64,000 nucleotides of DNA from Glandiceps talaboti (lineage: Eukaryota; Hemichordata; Enteropneusta; Spengelidae), in NCBI RefSeq assembly GCF_964340395.1, contig NC_135568.1:7110579-7174578 (forward strand). Reading direction: 5' to 3'. The notes beneath the pieces are model-generated. The model saw only the letters and a list, made by a program, of their open reading frames with translations. It did no database searches and was not told where the DNA came from. The position numbers and the translations under genes are program-made. Below, piece by piece: positions 1 through 13,437 of this stretch; position 1 is the stretch's first letter; each line of letters opens with the position of its first letter.

Positions 1-1489
1 AGCGTGTGGAATTTTTGCAGGCGGTAAAACGTTTTCAATGCAAAATGTGATGCTTCTTTGTATAAACACTTTTAAAGGTCATTTCGAATGCGTACTGTAG
101 CCTTTCAATATATCTTGAACAAACTAATTGATTGAATAGTCATAAAAATAATAACCTAGCTTCGTTATTGTGCACACGTCACTCGCAGTCCTTGTAACTG
201 AGAACAAGACGTTGTTATGGAAACCGTTCAAGGAATGCAAAGGATAGAATGGTTTGTTTCAATCAAGTTAACAAAAAGTGGTGAATTAAGCAAGCTATTA
301 GTTTCCATTGTTAGAATCAAACAGCATGTAATTGGAAAATTTGCTATTACTGGCCTTTGTCTTGGCGATGAAAGATGTTTCATTTCCCATTTTAAAAAAA
401 ACGTAAGGCCCATACGTTTACCACACAAATTTAAATGATCACGTTTTCTATTATTTAACGGTTTTTGATAGGTAGTTGACGAAGAGGTTTTGCTATTGTG
501 CAGTATTGACACCTATCTTGCAAAGTTGAATCTTATATAATGTGCCTTTCAGTTGAACGACTTGAACGGCTATTCAGAAATATTAAAAACAATGTCCTGC
601 CATACAGACAGCTGTTTGCACAACTTATTGATAAATATACGTTCGGGAAATAGACAGTTTTGAATGATTCTTAAGTAAATATATCCATTAAACTATACAG
701 CTTATAAAGCGAAATGTTGAAGGCCCATTTATTGATTTCTAAGGGTTATTTGTATGGCTTTAGTCAAGCAAAAATTGAAAGCTCTGCCTGAAACGTTTAA
801 AAAAAAAATATTTTGTACCATATGAGAGTTCCTTTAATTTGTGCTTGAGAAATATATGCCTGGAGAAGAGGCAGATTGATTAATTCGTCAACAAATACAT
901 AAATTAAAATAATCAACTTATAAATTGTTGAAGTCATGCTATTGATTAGGGATTATTTGTATAGTTTTAGTCACGCGAAAATTGGACGCTTTGAAAGTTT
1001 TGCAAAATGCTTGATACTAACCTGACTCAGATAAAATGGGAACTCGATTTCTCTCTTGTTCCACTTTGTGTTATATTTGTACCACTTTATTTGAAAAGTC
1101 GACGAACTATTTGATATAGGTCTTGTTTGATTGTGACATGAAAGCTATCAAAGCACACATCATGTAACTTAATCCAGCATAAGAAGAGAAACTACATTGC
1201 ACTGTGCCATTACATCTAACGACTTTTGTACCTCCTTCAAAGCAAATACCTCATGTCATGTGATAATTTAACGGTTGTCTCTATCTCAATGTGACTCGTT
1301 TATAAGGCATACAGACACCACAATAAAAGTGTAAGTACTTCATATTTCCATGATTTAATTGGTTGATTTATGGTTGTGTGACAAGCTAATATCATTCTAG
1401 CATACTCATTCGGTATTACTCAACTACGTCATTACGTATAAATTAAATGATTGGATAACAATTATTAATGATGTCAGGTCACTTATGTA

Positions 1490-1615
1490 GCTTTGCGTTA
1501 CATTACGTTACGTTACTTTATATTATATTATGCTATGTTCTGTTATTTTATGTCATGTTACTTTACGCTATGTTATGTTATGTTGTGTGATATTACGTTA
1601 TATGTTACGTCACGC
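1490..1615. repeat. Degenerate pentanucleotide tract (GTTAC/GTTAT-like)
   Basis: Repeated GTTAC, ATTAC and GTTAT words in 5-bp register, heavily mutated. The style matches the larger 38.7-39.2 kb tract. Confidence 0.6.
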
Positions 1616-2437
1616 TATCTTCCTTAACTGCTTTGTCAAGGTACACACATTGATTTTTTGACTTCTGAAGAAAGTAGGATCGTACAAACAGCCCTATTGA
1701 AATGACAAAGAACAACGTTTTAAGTTTCAAATTGGGATTTAGTCTGTGTCGCAAACCGCTAGAGTTTCAGTTATCAGAAGACAGTAACTTGTAAAACACG
1801 TCTCAATGACGTCACTCTATCATTTTAACATGACAGTCGGCAATGCTGGAGTGATATGAATTCCACACAGCATTCTTGAGAATCATACTGCACAAAACTT
1901 TGCGAAGTAATTAAAATATATGGAAATCCTTTACCATCTATGTGTACACTAGGTGTAACTTGTTAGCATGGGATACGTATTCCGCAAGTGACAGGATTCT
2001 AATTAAAGTGACAGGAATGCAATACTTGCAAAGACATTTTGTGTTGAATGTTGTTTACTTGCATTCATATAGGCGAGCTCTTACGAAAGTAGAGTTGAAA
2101 GGTTTCAGTGTAAGGATAGACCTAGACATTGTCAATCCAGAACGCCAATGGTGTTGAAGTATGAATAGTGATATTTTAATACATAAACTTAAAACATAAG
2201 TGCGTGCGCATTTGCTGTTGGCATGGGTAATGTTGTCTGTATTTCAATGACTCTGTTCTCATTATAAAGATTGACTATACATAGATCGATTCCAATGTTT
2301 TACCATTCCGACAGATTTTTTCCTCACTTGTATACCAATTAGCTGATAAAATTTCCTTGAAAATAATGTCAAAAACTATTAGTACACTTCTCAATTTACA
2401 TCCCCAAATACCAATGCAACACATACACATTTGTATT

Positions 2438-2500
2438 TGTATGTATGTATGTATGTATGTATGTATGTATGTATGTATGTATGTATGTATGTATGTATGT
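2438..2500. repeat. (ATGT)n microsatellite
   Basis: Near-perfect tetranucleotide run of about 15 units, followed by a short (AC)n at about 2558-2571. Confidence 0.97.
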
Positions 2501-3707
2501 CAACGTCATGAGGTCAGCATATGCAAAAATATATACAAAAATACATGGGCAAATATACACACACACACGCACATAGTAAATATATATACATTGTGTGTAT
2601 CAATATACATCGAGAGATGATAAATATATATGAATTACAAATCTAAGTGCATAACAGTTACTATTATATTTATATTTTTACAAATTAAGTATATACAATT
2701 ATATGTATTAATCATTTTTCAAAATGACAGCTCATCCATATTCACAGATTAGAAACACCATAACTCCATGATGTATTGTTTTGGGGGATTTAATTTAAAC
2801 TTAACGCATCAAACTACAATACATCACGCAAACACATTTTGTTTTAATATCAACCTTGAGACTAGGACGATGATATAATTGTGGATAGGAGTTATACAGC
2901 AAACATGTTGAAAATATCAAATATGAGCAAAATGTATTCATCTAATGCAAGAATTTTCCATTGACTTTGGTGAACCGTCTGCTTACACATTACCAGACAT
3001 CTGCCGCCAAAAATCCATTCCTCTTTAAATAATTTGTCAATAGGATGTATCAGTGATACATATGACAGCGGGTAAAATGCCCAAGTATGCCTTTTAAGTG
3101 CACGGAATAAATGATGAGGTCTTATCTTCAAGCTTTTATGTCAGAATAAATGAAAAGTGTTGTACTGATACACACATTGTGCCTTAATGAACATTTCTCA
3201 TTTCAAAGTGCCATTGCTATGGTAACGTAATACAAATGTTCCTGGTTGAGATGATTATATCTGTTTGTGTACACCGATAAAACGTGGACAGAAAGATAAG
3301 GGTGTCAGTATACGCTACAATGAGTATTCAACCCTCGTGATGATTTGGTTATTTTATTTATTCATTCCAATGATATAGTATAAATAAAGGTCAGCGATTC
3401 GCGAATAGGTAGGGCTTGTGTGAAGTAACGACAACTAGAATCTGTGCAAATTACTGTGGAAGCATTACACATTGGCAAAGAACTCAGATGCACTCATCTG
3501 GGTTTGCTTTAGAAGGCCAAAAATGTGCATAATTATATTATTTTAATGTTGTCACCAGTATAGTGCAATTTGTTCGGGTATCATAGATCTTCAGTGTATT
3601 CTGGTTGTTAATGGTTTTGTTAATTGCTTTTTCATTGACAATCACAATTAATTAATGGATAGGAGCAGTGGTATTAACTAGACAATAATGTCTATGACAA
3701 AATTTCA

Positions 3708-3712
3708 GGGGG

Positions 3713-3798
<86 letters not shown>
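3708..3798. repeat. (GA)n microsatellite bounded by poly-G runs
   Basis: About 37 GA units with a G run at each end. Confidence 0.97.
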
Positions 3799-6700
3799 CG
3801 ACAGATAGATAGAGACAGAGCTAGAGAGAGACAGAGAGAACACAACCCCTAAACTCCTTGCTGGGTGGGGACTTACATTAACTATGATAAAGTACGGTTC
3901 ATGAACATTCAATCCAAGTGGTTTGTGTATTAAGCTAGATGAAATGATTCTCATATGTAAATAGACTATATAATCATAATCACGATTTAAATACTTGGAT
4001 TTCCGAGTGAAATTTTTGTTCAATTAGTGTGTACGGAAACTGTCGTCTGCTAAACTGTCGTATACTAATCTATGTCATCGCTATAACAAGCAACTGTCAA
4101 TGGTACTGTACATTATTTCAAAAAGTTCGCCTCGTGATCAATTATGGTCAACGCCATACCGCAATTGCGACTTGAAAACCATTGGCATATGGTACTTCAA
4201 AAACGAAGCTCAATTTCGATAAATCATGACAGTTTGTCATGGAGCAAAGTACAAAAATAGAAACTCAAACACTCAAGATACATATGGTAGTAATGTCGCA
4301 CATTGAACTGGTTTAGTTTGCCTTGAAAAGGACGGAAACAGGAGAGAGGTCAACGTCTCTGCAACGTTGTGCACCACACTGAAAACAGCAACGTTGTTTG
4401 AGAGTGTTCTGTCATGAATCGACATGCTTAGGACACTACAACACATGTATATATTAGTGATTTTGTCAAATTTTCAAACATATTTCCCGACACGATGGAT
4501 CAAAAGGGAATCTCAAACTGCTTTGGGTCTTGGTGGGAATGGGGTCGGATTATAGCTTACAGTTTGGTATAGGATTTTTTACAGTGGAAAATCCATGGAA
4601 TCTAATCGTGAATTTATATTAAAGTGAAGATAGGGTGGTTATCCATGTTATTGAACTATGTCTTGATTGATATTTCTGGCGGCACTCTTTTATCAAACAG
4701 GGGTGGATGATCAAAATGTATTGAAATTCACTCTACAAAAGCGACTTACGCGATATTGTTCTCTTGGTTGGATTTATTGATCAAATTGATCATTCACATG
4801 AACTAATTTTGTAATAAAAAAAAGAATCTCAGTGCTTATATGAAATTCGGCGATAGGGTGTAATTAGTTTCACTATAGATCTATACAATTCTCCTAATAC
4901 GACTTCTCGCCCCTATTGTTGCACTTTGCGATTTTTTTTCTATTCACAATGATGTCCTTCAGGTGGTAATAATAACAATGGGATAACTATTCTCGTCGTC
5001 GAGGGGTTTCATCATTGTTGTTAATACTTAACATATCTATATTTGTAATGTTTTCAGAACCCTGATGTTCTCAATACATAGATTTGATTTTATTCATTGA
5101 GTATTTTTCCATTGGTTGAAGAGTTCAAATTCAAGGGTAACACAATGAAAGGTAACATGTCTAATTTTTTTCAGCGAACGTATAATTTCGCCAGTGAGCG
5201 TTTTGATGACTTTGTGTAATCAATGCAGTGGCTGACAAAAGACGCCATTTTGTGTGACTATTAATATAGAGCATTTTCAATGCATCTAAACATAAATGGC
5301 AGTAAATACTATTCAGGTAAAGGAATTACAGTGCTCTTTTAAGGCTGTTGGGAAAATCATGCAGCAGTTTTCACATCCGTTGACTGATCACACTCGAAAA
5401 CATTCCACACAACAACGCTGTAGTACTATGATGTTTCTTTGTGACGTCAGAAAAATATAGTGTACACTGTATTAGTTTAATGTAATTGCTATCATGGACC
5501 GGTGGTCTGTCATTTGATTTTCTCACAGATCCACACATCTGCACGCATTACTGTAGTAAAACAGCTGTAACCTACGTAACCATGACGTCATTTCAAGTGA
5601 TATACTGTGTTATGGCAGGCTATTTTGGTGTTGTATTCAGTGAACGTATTGTAATCTATCGCAATAAATTATGTCATGCAAAACATTACTAACTACCAAG
5701 CAAATATTCTCAAGCTTTAAAGGAAGTACAAGCACCTAACAACAATTCCACAACGTTATGTAACAAATAACTGCTAAAACATATAACGTAAGTTCATACG
5801 TTAAAATTTAATTGCAGATGACAAATGTATCAAACATTCTTTGTATTGAATTTTTTTTTCGAGAACTCCAATTGGTGAGATGAAACATTGTTTCTGTACC
5901 TTCCAAAACGTTCGCCGCAATAACCACATCGACAATATGATGTGGATGCATGTACTATGAATGTTGGTAGGCTAGGAACATTACCAAAGTGTAGCATTAT
6001 CCCTTTTGCCGTCACCCTAAATTGTGCTAGGCAATATATCGATTTAAGTTGGTTTTAATAGCTACTTTAACCATATACTATATAGCCAGGGACGGTCTAA
6101 ATATAAAATTATCACTCAGCAGAAGTAAGGGTGAAATATGTTTTCGGCCTTGTCAGCACGAACCGGAATCGAGTGATGACACGGAACCTAATGTCTTTCC
6201 ACGAACGAATAAAATTACTCGTTCGTTAGGTAAAACGTGATTCTTCCTCGATCATGTGAGCCAAGATGGAATGAAATATGTAAGACTATTGATAATATAA
6301 ACGTTTCTACACATGGTCTTGGAAAGATATTCTGATAGCGCACGAAAATGTGTTTATCAATATTTCCTTGTTCTACACATGTTACCCTGTTTGCGATCAT
6401 ACGTTCCTGTCCTACCTGGGGATTTGAGAATGCCATCTTAAAAATGCAATGTTGATACCAAAATCTCAATAAACTTATTCGAAATTTAAAGTACCACGTA
6501 AGTCTAAGTGATGCTGCGGGACAAACGATGTGAACGAAAGTCACGTGCATATATATATGCACTACACTGTCCGACATTTGTAGCAGGTTTGATTGAGTTT
6601 TGCCTGCCAAAATATGACTGTCCACGTACATACTAATGAATATACACGCATGAACTTAGTAATATAAGCTATCCCTGTAACCTCTGCCAGCATCCTATAG

Positions 6701-8404
6701 GGGGCTTATAATGTTACGACAGGCTATTACATTTCAAAGAAAAACAGAGTTGTAATTCATTGCAAATGAATTTGGTTTGAACGTGCCAGAGACTAAATAG
6801 TGCTTAACATATACATGGTCGAATGTCGTTCACTACTGCGCATAACGTCAGAACGTAGTATCGCCTCAAATAGATGTAACAGAGTTACACCTTTATAGCA
6901 CGCGACATTCATCAATTTTGAGGAAAACATTCAAAATGTCTGCACCCAATTTCATTAGACACTTTGTCCTAGTAATATCACAAAGACAAAACGATATATT
7001 CCTGGTGTTACTTCACCACTCCTATGTAACGGTCAAGTAATAAAGGTTACAGGTCTTCAAGCAAACGTCTACATGTCTTGATGAGGCTAATTAAACTCAA
7101 GTCGTTATCCAAATGTTGCTATCTGGTCAGTTAACAACGTTTTGCCGTTTACACGTTATATATTATTGTATACTGTTATGCTCGCCTCAATTGAAGCTTT
7201 GCTATCTGTATTTGAATATTCTAGATTGGTATATGCAACAATGGGTTGGATTTGAGACCTTTCAAAGTTTTTCCCCCTTGATACCGTAAGTTTTCCATTC
7301 AAAATTATAACCATACACAAGGGGATTGACGGTGGTATTGATATTAATATGAACCCAAAAAATCGCAGGTGCAGTACTTGTTCATGCTTGACTATTGCTA
7401 CTCTTCATGTAGATTATTGACTTTTTAAAGCATTTTGCTTTGAAATGTTTCTTGATTCAGCGTTATACATAGACATATAGCTATATTTTTAAGTGGCTGT
7501 ATGAATGACAAAAGGGGTATTTATTTTGGAATTTCTATACATAAAACAACTTTACTGTGTTTTCCTCTTCTAAAAAGGAATGTAAAACAACATATACTAA
7601 GTCCTTGTTTGCAACTCAATAAATTGCCACAAATAAACAAAATTGTAAAATGTTTGTTATTGTACGTACAATACCAAACCTTTCAGACACTTTCTAGCAT
7701 TTTGCAATGTATCAAGTTACAACATTCTTTTTTTTTAGTGAGGAAGATATGGTACAGTTGTTTTATGACTAAGAAATCCAAAATAAATACCCAATTTGTC
7801 ATCTATATGACCACATGTGAAGATCCGACGTAGCACCGTTACCCTTTTCCATGCTTGCATTCCAAATCCCTTCCCTGTCCCAAAACATGATTTCGAAGCA
7901 ATTGTTTTCAAGTGTGGCCAAAATGTTTTTTCAACTACTTAAACGCAGGCTTCTAACTTTTTCTTTTGAGACGATGAGTGTTTACCCAATCCCAATGCAC
8001 GTATCATATGTCAACTATTCCTTTCAATCCAGCACCGTTTCTCTTTCTATGTTGACACCACTTGGACTTATCAAATTAGAAGTGATCTTACAAATTCAAA
8101 CATCACAATTTCTCACGTCATTAATTACCAATTTTGATTAGACTAGACTGGAGATTTAGTTGCTTCTTAATATGCCTGTGAGATATCAAGTGTCACTAAA
8201 CCACGTCAATTGATAATCTGAGGGTGAGGTCCCCTGATAGCCAAGTCAACCATAATCACAATCAGAACTTATTTTCCTGTGATGCAGACATGTACTGTAG
8301 ATCGACTCAACAACATGAATTTGTTCCATGCTTACGAAGGAAAGGTGTGTTGTTGAACACAAATTAAAATAAACAAACATAGACAACAGACATATATACA
8401 ATAC

Positions 8405-8573
8405 CTACATACATACATGCATGCAAACATGCATACATAAATGCATGCCTACATACATACATACATACATACATACATACATACATACATACATACATGC
8501 ACGCACGCACGCACGCATACATACATACATACATACATACATACATACATACATGCACGCACGCACGCACGTA
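8405..8573. repeat. Compound (ATAC)n/(GCAC)n microsatellite
   Basis: Two ATAC blocks, each followed by a short GCAC block in the same order. This suggests duplication of the composite unit. Confidence 0.95.
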
Positions 8574-9950
8574 CATTCAAGAGAAAGATGAAAATGAAGG
8601 ATTTAAACCCAGGCTACTGTGTCTATTTTACTTATATCTTCACTCACAATGTCTATGGTATCCAAGCAACTTTGAAATTCTTATCACTGTTGAAGTATTT
8701 TGCAGCAAAGCTGGGTTAAGATGCTACATGTTACATTTTAAGTAGCGAACCTTTACTTACGTATGTCGTGCTATCTTTACTAGTTGCAAATAGATTAGCA
8801 ATGCATACTTTCAACCAGACAGATTTATCAAATCTAGCCCCGCTAATACTCAATCGATTTAACACTAATGTTAGTTGTGTTCGAGGCTGATAGATAGGTA
8901 ATGTATTCACAACAGGTTTAATGGTGAATTGAGGCATTAGAATCGGGATGTAATGAGATAATGTCGGATAAAAATGATCATTATATTTGAAATAATATGT
9001 TCCTACAATTCATCACTGTCGTAAACATCTTTGCACAGTTTAATATTTTGTTAAAATGTGTACTTCTTGTACGCTATCTTTAAGATGTCATTGGCAAAGA
9101 TGTTAAAACATTTCTACGAGGCCACTGCATTTTTACACATTTGTTACATACATATTATCATTTTGAAGTGCAGGTCGACGTAGTCGAAAATAATATTCAG
9201 TAAGTAGTTACAAACTAAAATGAAGGTGAAACTAAAACAGGATTAGTGGGTTACTGTTGTATAGTATACTCAGAGACAATGGCGACACGTCTTTTTTCCG
9301 TAAATGGGAATGGAGTAAATTGTTAACATTTTTTGGCGAGACATTACTTTTGTAGCGAACGAAATAACAACTCCTGTGCACATCAGTTTGCACATGCGTG
9401 TTTCGGTCTTTTCACCAACGTCGCTTAAGTTTATTAATATTCAGCACTGCCGAGTGATACACATCTAATATGAACAAGAAGGGAACAGCTGAAAGTATAG
9501 TCATTGTAAAGCTGAATTTAAACGAGCACTTGTGATATGTATTATGGCAAACTGGCACATCCAATTTTCTTTGAGTTGGTAATCTTACCATTGAGCGTGC
9601 TTAACCCCGAATTATATCGATAATCCTTTACAATGTCTCAAATCGACAAGACGATTAGCCAAATTCCAACTGTTAATTCAGATCTCAAACAATATGATGA
9701 ATTAATCAAACGAAATCGTTATGTATTGTAGTGCGACCACACGGAAACAGTTAGGTAATTGGAAAATCAAGTACAGTGATTTTCATGCATAAATCATCCC
9801 TGGTTAACTAATCACACTTGAATTTATTAAGGCCTTCGTCTACTGTAACTTGATATATTATTTGAACCTAACCTTTTGTTCGTTTGTTTCATTACATGTT
9901 TTCTAAAAATGTTTTCTGTTGCTCTTCTGAGATGACTAAACCCAAATAGC

Positions 9951-10088
9951 GTATGTATGTATGTATGTATGTAATATTGTATGTATGTATGTATGTATGT
10001 ATGTATGGATGGATGGATGGATGGATGGATGGATGGATGGATGTATGTATGTATGTATGTATGTATGTATGTATGTATGTATGTATGT
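9951..10088. repeat. Compound (TATG)n-(GGAT)n-(TATG)n microsatellite
   Basis: A (GGAT) block at about 10007-10041 is embedded between TATG blocks, consistent with an A-to-G change amplified inside the array. Confidence 0.95.
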
Positions 10089-11130
10089 TGTACGTACGTG
10101 TGTGTCTGTGCGCACACAGGCAAGCAGGTAGATATCTAGAAAGGCAGGAAGGTGGGTAGGAGTGGGCGCGCATGCATGTGTGTGTGCACGTGTAATAAAA
10201 CCTTGTGACTGATCTATACCTAACAGTTTATAAAATAATAGTTAATGCAATTGTGATGACATAATGTTTATCATTTCTACACCACTCTTCCTGAATGGTG
10301 GGTTGGAAATGCAAAGTATTTCCATGTGGCATACTTAGGGAACAAAATTATTCTACCCTTTGGTATTGCTACACGTCTTTGCAATGCTAGTCTACCGATT
10401 TCCAAAAGCCCTAAATTGTAAATTTTTGAAAGTGTTCATTTTATATACATGTATCTAGATCGCAAGGTTATCAACTTGCAATTAAGATACATGAATAGCC
10501 GCAAAACGTCAATACAAACGTTTTGCAGTTGTGTGGTTTTTTTATGTCAGAGCTGAAGAAAGATAAACATGCCAGCCAAATAGTACAGAATTACACCTAT
10601 CTCGCATTTGTTTACATGTTTGAGAAGCATTGCGCCTCCAGGACCGATCTTTACTCAACACATTTACACACTTGATATCTTTAAGTACTCCCAGGCTCGA
10701 AAACTTAAAATTACGAGAATGAAAATAACTAAAAACATTGAAATTGTTTTTGGCAGAATCCCAAAATCTTCGATATCTTTGGGCAACCTTTTTGTATTTG
10801 GATTTGGAGTTTTCATAGGACAACCTTTGTTGTTTCTATGGAAACAATCTACAAGGTTACCTCATTTTAGCCTATTAAGTATTCATATGGGATATTCCCG
10901 TGGGATTTTGAACATTTTAATGTATTTCTACACATAGTATTACATGTTAAATAATCTGATGATACCACACGACAGGTGATAACAATCTTATAAAACCGTA
11001 TATCATCTGCTTGACCTTTGAACTGTGTGGACCTCTGATCCCTGGGAATGATTAAATGCATAATGTGTGTTTCTTCTACGCATGGCTTCCTTATATAGAG
11101 TCTGTCTGGTTAAACATTAAAACAAACTCA

Positions 11131-11165
11131 CCTGAACTTGAGGGTAAAAAATAAACAAACTCACC
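11131..11165 (-). promoter_or_regulatory. Tandem duplicated 5' splice donor of the receptor exon
   Basis: On the minus strand CAG|GTGAGTTTGTT occurs twice, with introns starting at 11164 and 11131, exactly 33 nt apart. The upstream donor keeps the reading frame open (phase 2). With the downstream donor the frame reads TTC AGG TGA, so a stop codon follows at once. Confidence 0.6.
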
Positions 11166-12288
11166 TGAATTTGTTGGTAGAAGAACCATAGAAGGGAACT
11201 GAGTACGTCACCATCCAATTGTTGCCTCCCCCGCAATCGAAGTATGGAACAGTCCAGTACCCCTCCGATTCGCTTATATGCAGATGAGTCAAATTCAGTC
11301 GTTCACTGAAATGTGTTTCGTTATGGCGCGGAAGATGGTAACCAAACTTTTCGTGCATGTTGTATACAACGAAAGGTTTTCCTGAATGCTCCGAGAACCA
11401 CTCCACACCTTCATTGCGTGACGTGTAGTTCAGAACAGCTAAATCTTTAGTCACAACAGTGTCGTCAGCACTTCTAAACGCATATGGCGCAAACAATGCA
11501 ATGTTGGTTTTATATTCGTGAGAATTGAATGCAATACAAGACCCAAAAATATTGTCGTCACTTTCCACATTATTGCGTACCAAGGCAAAATAAGTGTTAT
11601 CGTCACCAAGGTAACTACTATTAGATTTATCTGTGAGTGTCGTTGTCTGATAGAAAGTGTTCAACAAATTTGCTGTTTTGACGGCCGCCTTTGCTTGATT
11701 ATCAAATTCACTGTATGTATCATTTGCTGTTGAAATATTCAAAATTGGTAGGGTCACTCGGGAGCAATTTTGTGACCCTTTTTCTTGCATGTATTGTACT
11801 ATTTCCAGTGCGGAGTTTAGATCACCGTCATATATTTCCGTTTGTCGTCTGCGTCTGATTGACCTCTCACCTGTCACAGCAACAGAAGAATGCTGACGAC
11901 TGTTGCGATCACTGAAAAATTCCACTTTTGCTGTATTCCGCATTTTGTAAGGTGACCACTTGGAAGTGTCCTTGTGTACGGTATTGTCCTGCTGGAAACT
12001 ATTATCGAATTCTCGGCTCCTGGATAGTGACCGAGATTCGCGGTAAGAACGGTTCCTAGTGTGCAGGTACGCCTCGCGTTGCTTGGCAACCATCTCCCGA
12101 CCTATAGCGTGATGAACGATTTTCTGTTTGATAGGTTCATTTAAATTCAAGACGTTCCGTCCATCAATCGATATTTTGTACTCATGGTTTGAGGACATAT
12201 GCATGCGACTGTCAACTGACTGTAGCAATACGCACACGTAGACCACACAGACTTGCATAACTATGCCCACAAAATATTTTCCAGGCAT
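11165..12288 (-). CDS. First coding exon of a Cache-domain orphan receptor (GPR158/GPR179-like ectodomain), partial gene
   Basis: This exon encodes 374 codons plus 2 nt of a secreted or membrane-anchored ectodomain. The Met at 12288 was chosen because it begins a hydrophobic signal peptide (about residues 5-24) and has A at -3; the same frame runs 51 codons further upstream without a signal. Residues 28-150 are polar and low-complexity and end in a tetrabasic RRRR (145-148) that looks like a furin site. Residues about 155-370 form the conserved part, ending in YWTVPYFDC and WMVTYSVPFYG, which I recognise as the pattern closing the Cache domain of GPR158/GPR179. In that family the vertebrate GPR158 Cache domain binds glycine. 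Seven N-glycosylation sequons (N174, N184, N189, N223, N287, N323, N332) fit an extracellular location. The exon ends in CAG|GTGAGT at 11165 (phase 2). The 7TM exons were not found; they may lie at lower coordinates behind large introns or outside the window. Family assignment is from memory of motifs. Confidence 0.68.
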
Positions 12289-13408
12289 TTTGATGGTGGA
12301 AGATATGAATCCAAGATGTCTTATTTCCATTATGTCTCCTGTGTCATCGGTTGGAAAAAACGTGAACCATTCATACACGCTTGACAACAATCTAAGCTCA
12401 GATAAAATACCCGTGGAAATGTTAATAATATTTCTCTTCACAATACAAAGCTGCTCTTGTTATTGCCAAAGGACTTTTTCACAGGTAGCGTCATGTGGGC
12501 CGATGTGTAATTACATGAGTGATAAACAGGAATGAGCGGGATTGAATTCCTCCCGCTGTAAATCTCTTGTTCCCACCTTGTATATGTGTTTGAAACGATG
12601 TCTACGCTATAATGTATACACTCACCGCAATATTAGACTGCCGTATCAAATGCCTGACGAATACTCCATTATACCACGTACAGCTTTTGATTCAAATCGA
12701 CGAATGGTGCACTCCGGGGCAGATGTAATAAGACTCACGTACAATACTTTCACTGACTGCTACTGCCGTTCTTTTCACATCGGTTACATGTATAAATATG
12801 TGACGTTGAACAAATGCTATGCGTTCCAGTTAAAACCATATCGTAGAATCTCCTAAGAGATATACATAATGGCGTATCCTATCACTCTCCAATACCAAGA
12901 CGATGTCAACAGTGCGTACACGTCATTTAGATGCTAGCGACTGAACCACCGAGGACGTTCACTTAGCAATAATCCGTACATCCGGGTATTATAAAAGTCT
13001 TCTATGCCCTGCTTGTTCTATCGGCCGTATACGTACAGTTGACCAAATGCGGAATATATATACCTAAACAGAAATATGAAAAAACGGTAAAGTTCAGAAA
13101 AACATTGTAGTGGTATGCTAATCCAATTTATTGACAGTGGCAAATGCTTATACGCTGTGACTTTACGAAATAAAATTGCACGCATACAACAGCAAGCTGT
13201 TGACTCGATTCACTTATATGTATTTTTCAAACGAATCTGTATCTATTATAGAATTTACTTTCATCAGTGCCGCTCTATATCTCTAGGCCCATAACAAGGA
13301 AAATAGTACATATTAGTTTTGACGAGATCATAAATACAAGGACATGACATACATTTATTATTGATAAGTCAGTGGAGGAGAAGAACCCAACAAAGGTGAA
13401 AGGTGAAA

Positions 13409-13437
13409 ATTTGGCGGGAAAGAGAATTTGGCGGGAA
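13409..13437. promoter_or_regulatory. Two tandem E2F-like words TTTGGCGGGAA
   Basis: ATTTGGCGGGAA occurs at 13409 and again at 13426, matching the E2F/DP consensus TTTSGCGGGAA. It lies about 1.1 kb upstream of the receptor start codon. Function is inferred from the motif only. Confidence 0.35.

Larger units (their letters stand above)
1..11130. other. Non-coding stretch downstream of the receptor exon
   Basis: No exon with family resemblance was found on either strand. It may include the first introns of the receptor gene. It holds the simple repeats listed separately and a degenerate TTACG-like pentamer run at about 1490-1615. Short ORFs here show no coding signature. Confidence 0.5.

Noticed and set aside
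217-512. Two overlapping ORFs of 73 and 94 aa on opposite strands
   Set aside because: No motif, no splice sites, and AT-rich composition; the overlap suggests chance.
5830-6015. Short minus-strand ORF with CRCGYCGERFGRY...H, reminiscent of a zinc finger
   Set aside because: Only one partial C-x2-C pattern, wrong spacing to the single His, and no neighbouring fingers or splice sites.
6215-6631. 138-aa minus-strand ORF
   Set aside because: No recognisable domain and mixed composition; no splice or promoter context.
7501-8141. Two consecutive plus-strand ORFs of 110 and 96 aa
   Set aside because: Lys/Phe/Leu-rich AT-biased translations without family motifs; they do not join by consensus splice sites.
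8364-8745. Several overlapping ORFs of Tyr-Val-Cys-Met or His-Thr-Tyr-Ile repeats (also at 2.4, 9.9, 15.5, 22, 38.4, 44.5, 51.8, 54, 58.3 and 61.8 kb)
   Set aside because: They are translations of tetranucleotide arrays, open in several frames on both strands at once.
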